A stretch of DNA of 64,000 bases from Volvariella volvacea V23 (lineage: Eukaryota; Basidiomycota; Agaricomycetes; Agaricales; Pluteaceae), in NCBI GenBank assembly GCA_000349905.1, contig KB722736.1, forward strand, positions 3,112,754 through 3,176,753. Direction: 5' to 3'. Position numbers and translations under genes: made by a program. Shown here in pieces: positions 62,338 through 64,000 of this stretch; position 1 is the stretch's first letter, and each line of letters begins with the position of its first letter. The notes below the pieces were generated by a model. The model did not search any database. It was not told the origin of the DNA and was given only the letters and a program-made list of their open reading frames with translations.

Positions 62338-64000
62338 ATGATACAGCACACCAGTACCCGCGCTGCTTCGACAGCAATCGCACCACACCAAGCCACTAGT
62401 GATGGCCCTGAGCAATGGGGGAAGTGGGCTGGGCGTAGGTTAGTATGAGAATCGTCGCTCCTCTCATGCATTCCAGTATTGAGGTTCCCTAGGCATTACT
62501 CCCTTGAGGTGGTTCAGCACCCCATCCGTGCCCGGATGTGTGGTTTCGGGGATAAGGTACGTCTTGGCGTCCTAATCCACTATTCCATTATGATTGCTAA
62601 TCTGCTGTGCAATCTCGTAGGATCGACGACCACTGGCTCCAGCTGCTGTAGCCAAGATGGTGGTAAGGGCAGATGATAATAGCATAGTCGATGTGGAGTA
62701 AGATTCAGTCAACTACCTTAACCAAGCATTCACTGTCGCTCATACGGTCTTAGTGATGTGGATTGCTCATTCTTCCTGGTCACTGTGGACTTATGGTCAG
62801 CCGATGGTAAAACGGAACAAAACCTTGTTCTCCATCCCTCCTCTGCAGACCGCTATGTTCCCCCACATAAACCCAGGCGTCGAGGGACAAGTCACTCTGC
62901 TCAACAAGCTCAATCCTCTGGGAATCAGACACCAGCACCTCGGTCCACGCCCCCACCTCAGTTTAGCGAACAGGTGCGTCATCTCCGTCTATGTCCTTCC
63001 CTGGTAGCTCTGTTTCTCAGTCGGGCCATAGTCCGCATCGACCATACCCACCCCAATAATACCCACCCAACCCCCTCCATATAACAACCAGAACTATTTT
63101 CCCCAGCCGCCTGGTGCGTCTGAAGAATCATTTCAACCGGCGACCCCGTATAATGGATCGTCCGTTGAAACTCCCACTTGGGGTTACACTTCTCAGACAT
63201 CACCTGTTGACCGTAATTCCGCCTACCCTCCATCTGTTCTCCCATCTGTTCGGCGTACGAGCACCTCATCCGCGCCCAATGTTAATTCCGCTGCGTCGGA
63301 CAATTGGCAAACCTCTCCTGCCGATTCAGAGATACCGTACCGCCCTTGGGGAAATGATGCACCGTACCCTTCAACTGATGGCTCTCTCGAACAGCACCCA
63401 GATCCGTCCCAGCGTGGATCGAATACCGAGGGACGTGAAAATCCTGGATGGACTCAAAACGAACAATCTTCACAAAATCGTTATTCCCATGATAATGCAT
63501 ATGCGCCTGGATCATCCAACAATCAGACGGATCAGTCGGTATACTCACCGGCTCCTCATGCGCAGGTGTCTCAGCCAGCCTACTTCACATCGCCGTACCC
63601 ACCCCCAGCGAACGCCGGGCCTTCAACTGGGCCCTATGGGCGACCTGTTTTCACGAGGACACTAGTCGGACCTCTTTCTTCAAATGCATGTCGTCTATTG
63701 GACGAGCACCGAAAGCCGGGTATATTTTTCCTCTTCCAGGATCTATCCGTGCGCACTGAAGGTAAGAACACTCTGGATTTTCTTGACTCCCATCACATTA
63801 ATTCTCACCATAGGGGCCTTCCGCTTAAGAATGCGATTAATGAATGTGGGAGCGTAAGGCTTTGTGCTACTTCACATTGAGTGTGGACTAAGCCTATTTC
63901 AGTCCCCCAGCACCAGAACGCGGTGCATTACGCGTCCACAACGACGTCTCACCCGTGCTCGCACAAACATTCACTGACCCGTTCATTGTGTACTCCGCGA
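62338..64000 (+). CDS. velB: VelB-like velvet-domain regulator (partial, 3' end outside window)
   Basis: Velvet proteins are fungal transcription regulators of development and secondary metabolism; VelB pairs with VeA or VosA. Exons: 62338-62438, 62493-62556, 62621-62697, 62754-62973, 63032-63761, 63814-63853, then 63903 to the edge. The velvet domain is in two halves. The first holds HYSLEVVQHPIRARMCGFGD, RRPLAP and CSFFLVTVDLWS. The second holds RTLVGPLSSNACRLLDEHRK, FLFQDLSVRTEGAFRLRMRL and VHNDVSPVLAQTFTDPFIVY. Between them lies a Pro/Ser/Gln/Asn-rich stretch of about 250 residues, as known for VelB types. Start is the ATG at 62338. About 443 residues are in the window; the last strands are missing. 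Confidence 0.85.

Overview
The window is nuclear DNA of a filamentous basidiomycete, most likely an Agaricomycete. The signs are about 27 protein genes in 64 kb on both strands, many 47-60 nt GT-AG introns, a class I hydrophobin, a velvet regulator, a GH18 chitinase, and a coiled-coil protein of a type seen mainly in mushroom genomes. There are no bacterial features, no CRISPR array, no rRNA and no convincing tRNA. Position 15516-15615 is a run of exactly 100 N, an assembly gap inside a formin gene.

Left part (1-24.7 kb): a partial ACMSD-like amidohydrolase (-), an unnamed coiled-coil protein (+), two adjacent Ser/Thr-rich single-pass membrane proteins (+), an AUH-type enoyl-CoA hydratase (+), exocyst Sec10 (-) head to head with ribosome-biogenesis Rix1 (+), a large formin (-), MCM6 (-) and a tyrosine phosphatase (+).

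Middle (24.8-47.9 kb): Vac14 (-), an M28 aminopeptidase (+), a GH18 chitinase (-), an MFS sugar transporter (-), a SET-domain methyltransferase (+), a GH3 beta-glucosidase without a signal peptide (-), an RNF220-like RING ligase (+), eIF3f (+), urease accessory protein UreF (-) and the AFG1 ATPase (+).

Right part (47.9-64 kb): a hydrophobin (+), an Rtc3/SBDS-like small protein (-), enolase (+), the mismatch-repair endonuclease MLH3 (-), 3-methylcrotonyl-CoA carboxylase beta (-), a Gcs1-type ArfGAP (-) and a VelB-like velvet factor that runs off the right edge (+).

Most genes are conserved housekeeping functions with no evident shared pathway. Two loose functional groupings stand out: saccharide use (chitinase, sugar transporter, intracellular GH3 enzyme within 10 kb) and leucine breakdown (AUH-type hydratase and MCC beta, about 50 kb apart). 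I found no convincing undescribed system. The most unusual structures are in splicing: a predicted 4-nt internal exon, a 4-nt first coding exon, 17- and 21-nt exons and a GC-AG intron. Exon maps given below were built by hand from splice consensus, reading frame and family similarity; where I give amino-acid totals the exon sums are divisible by three.
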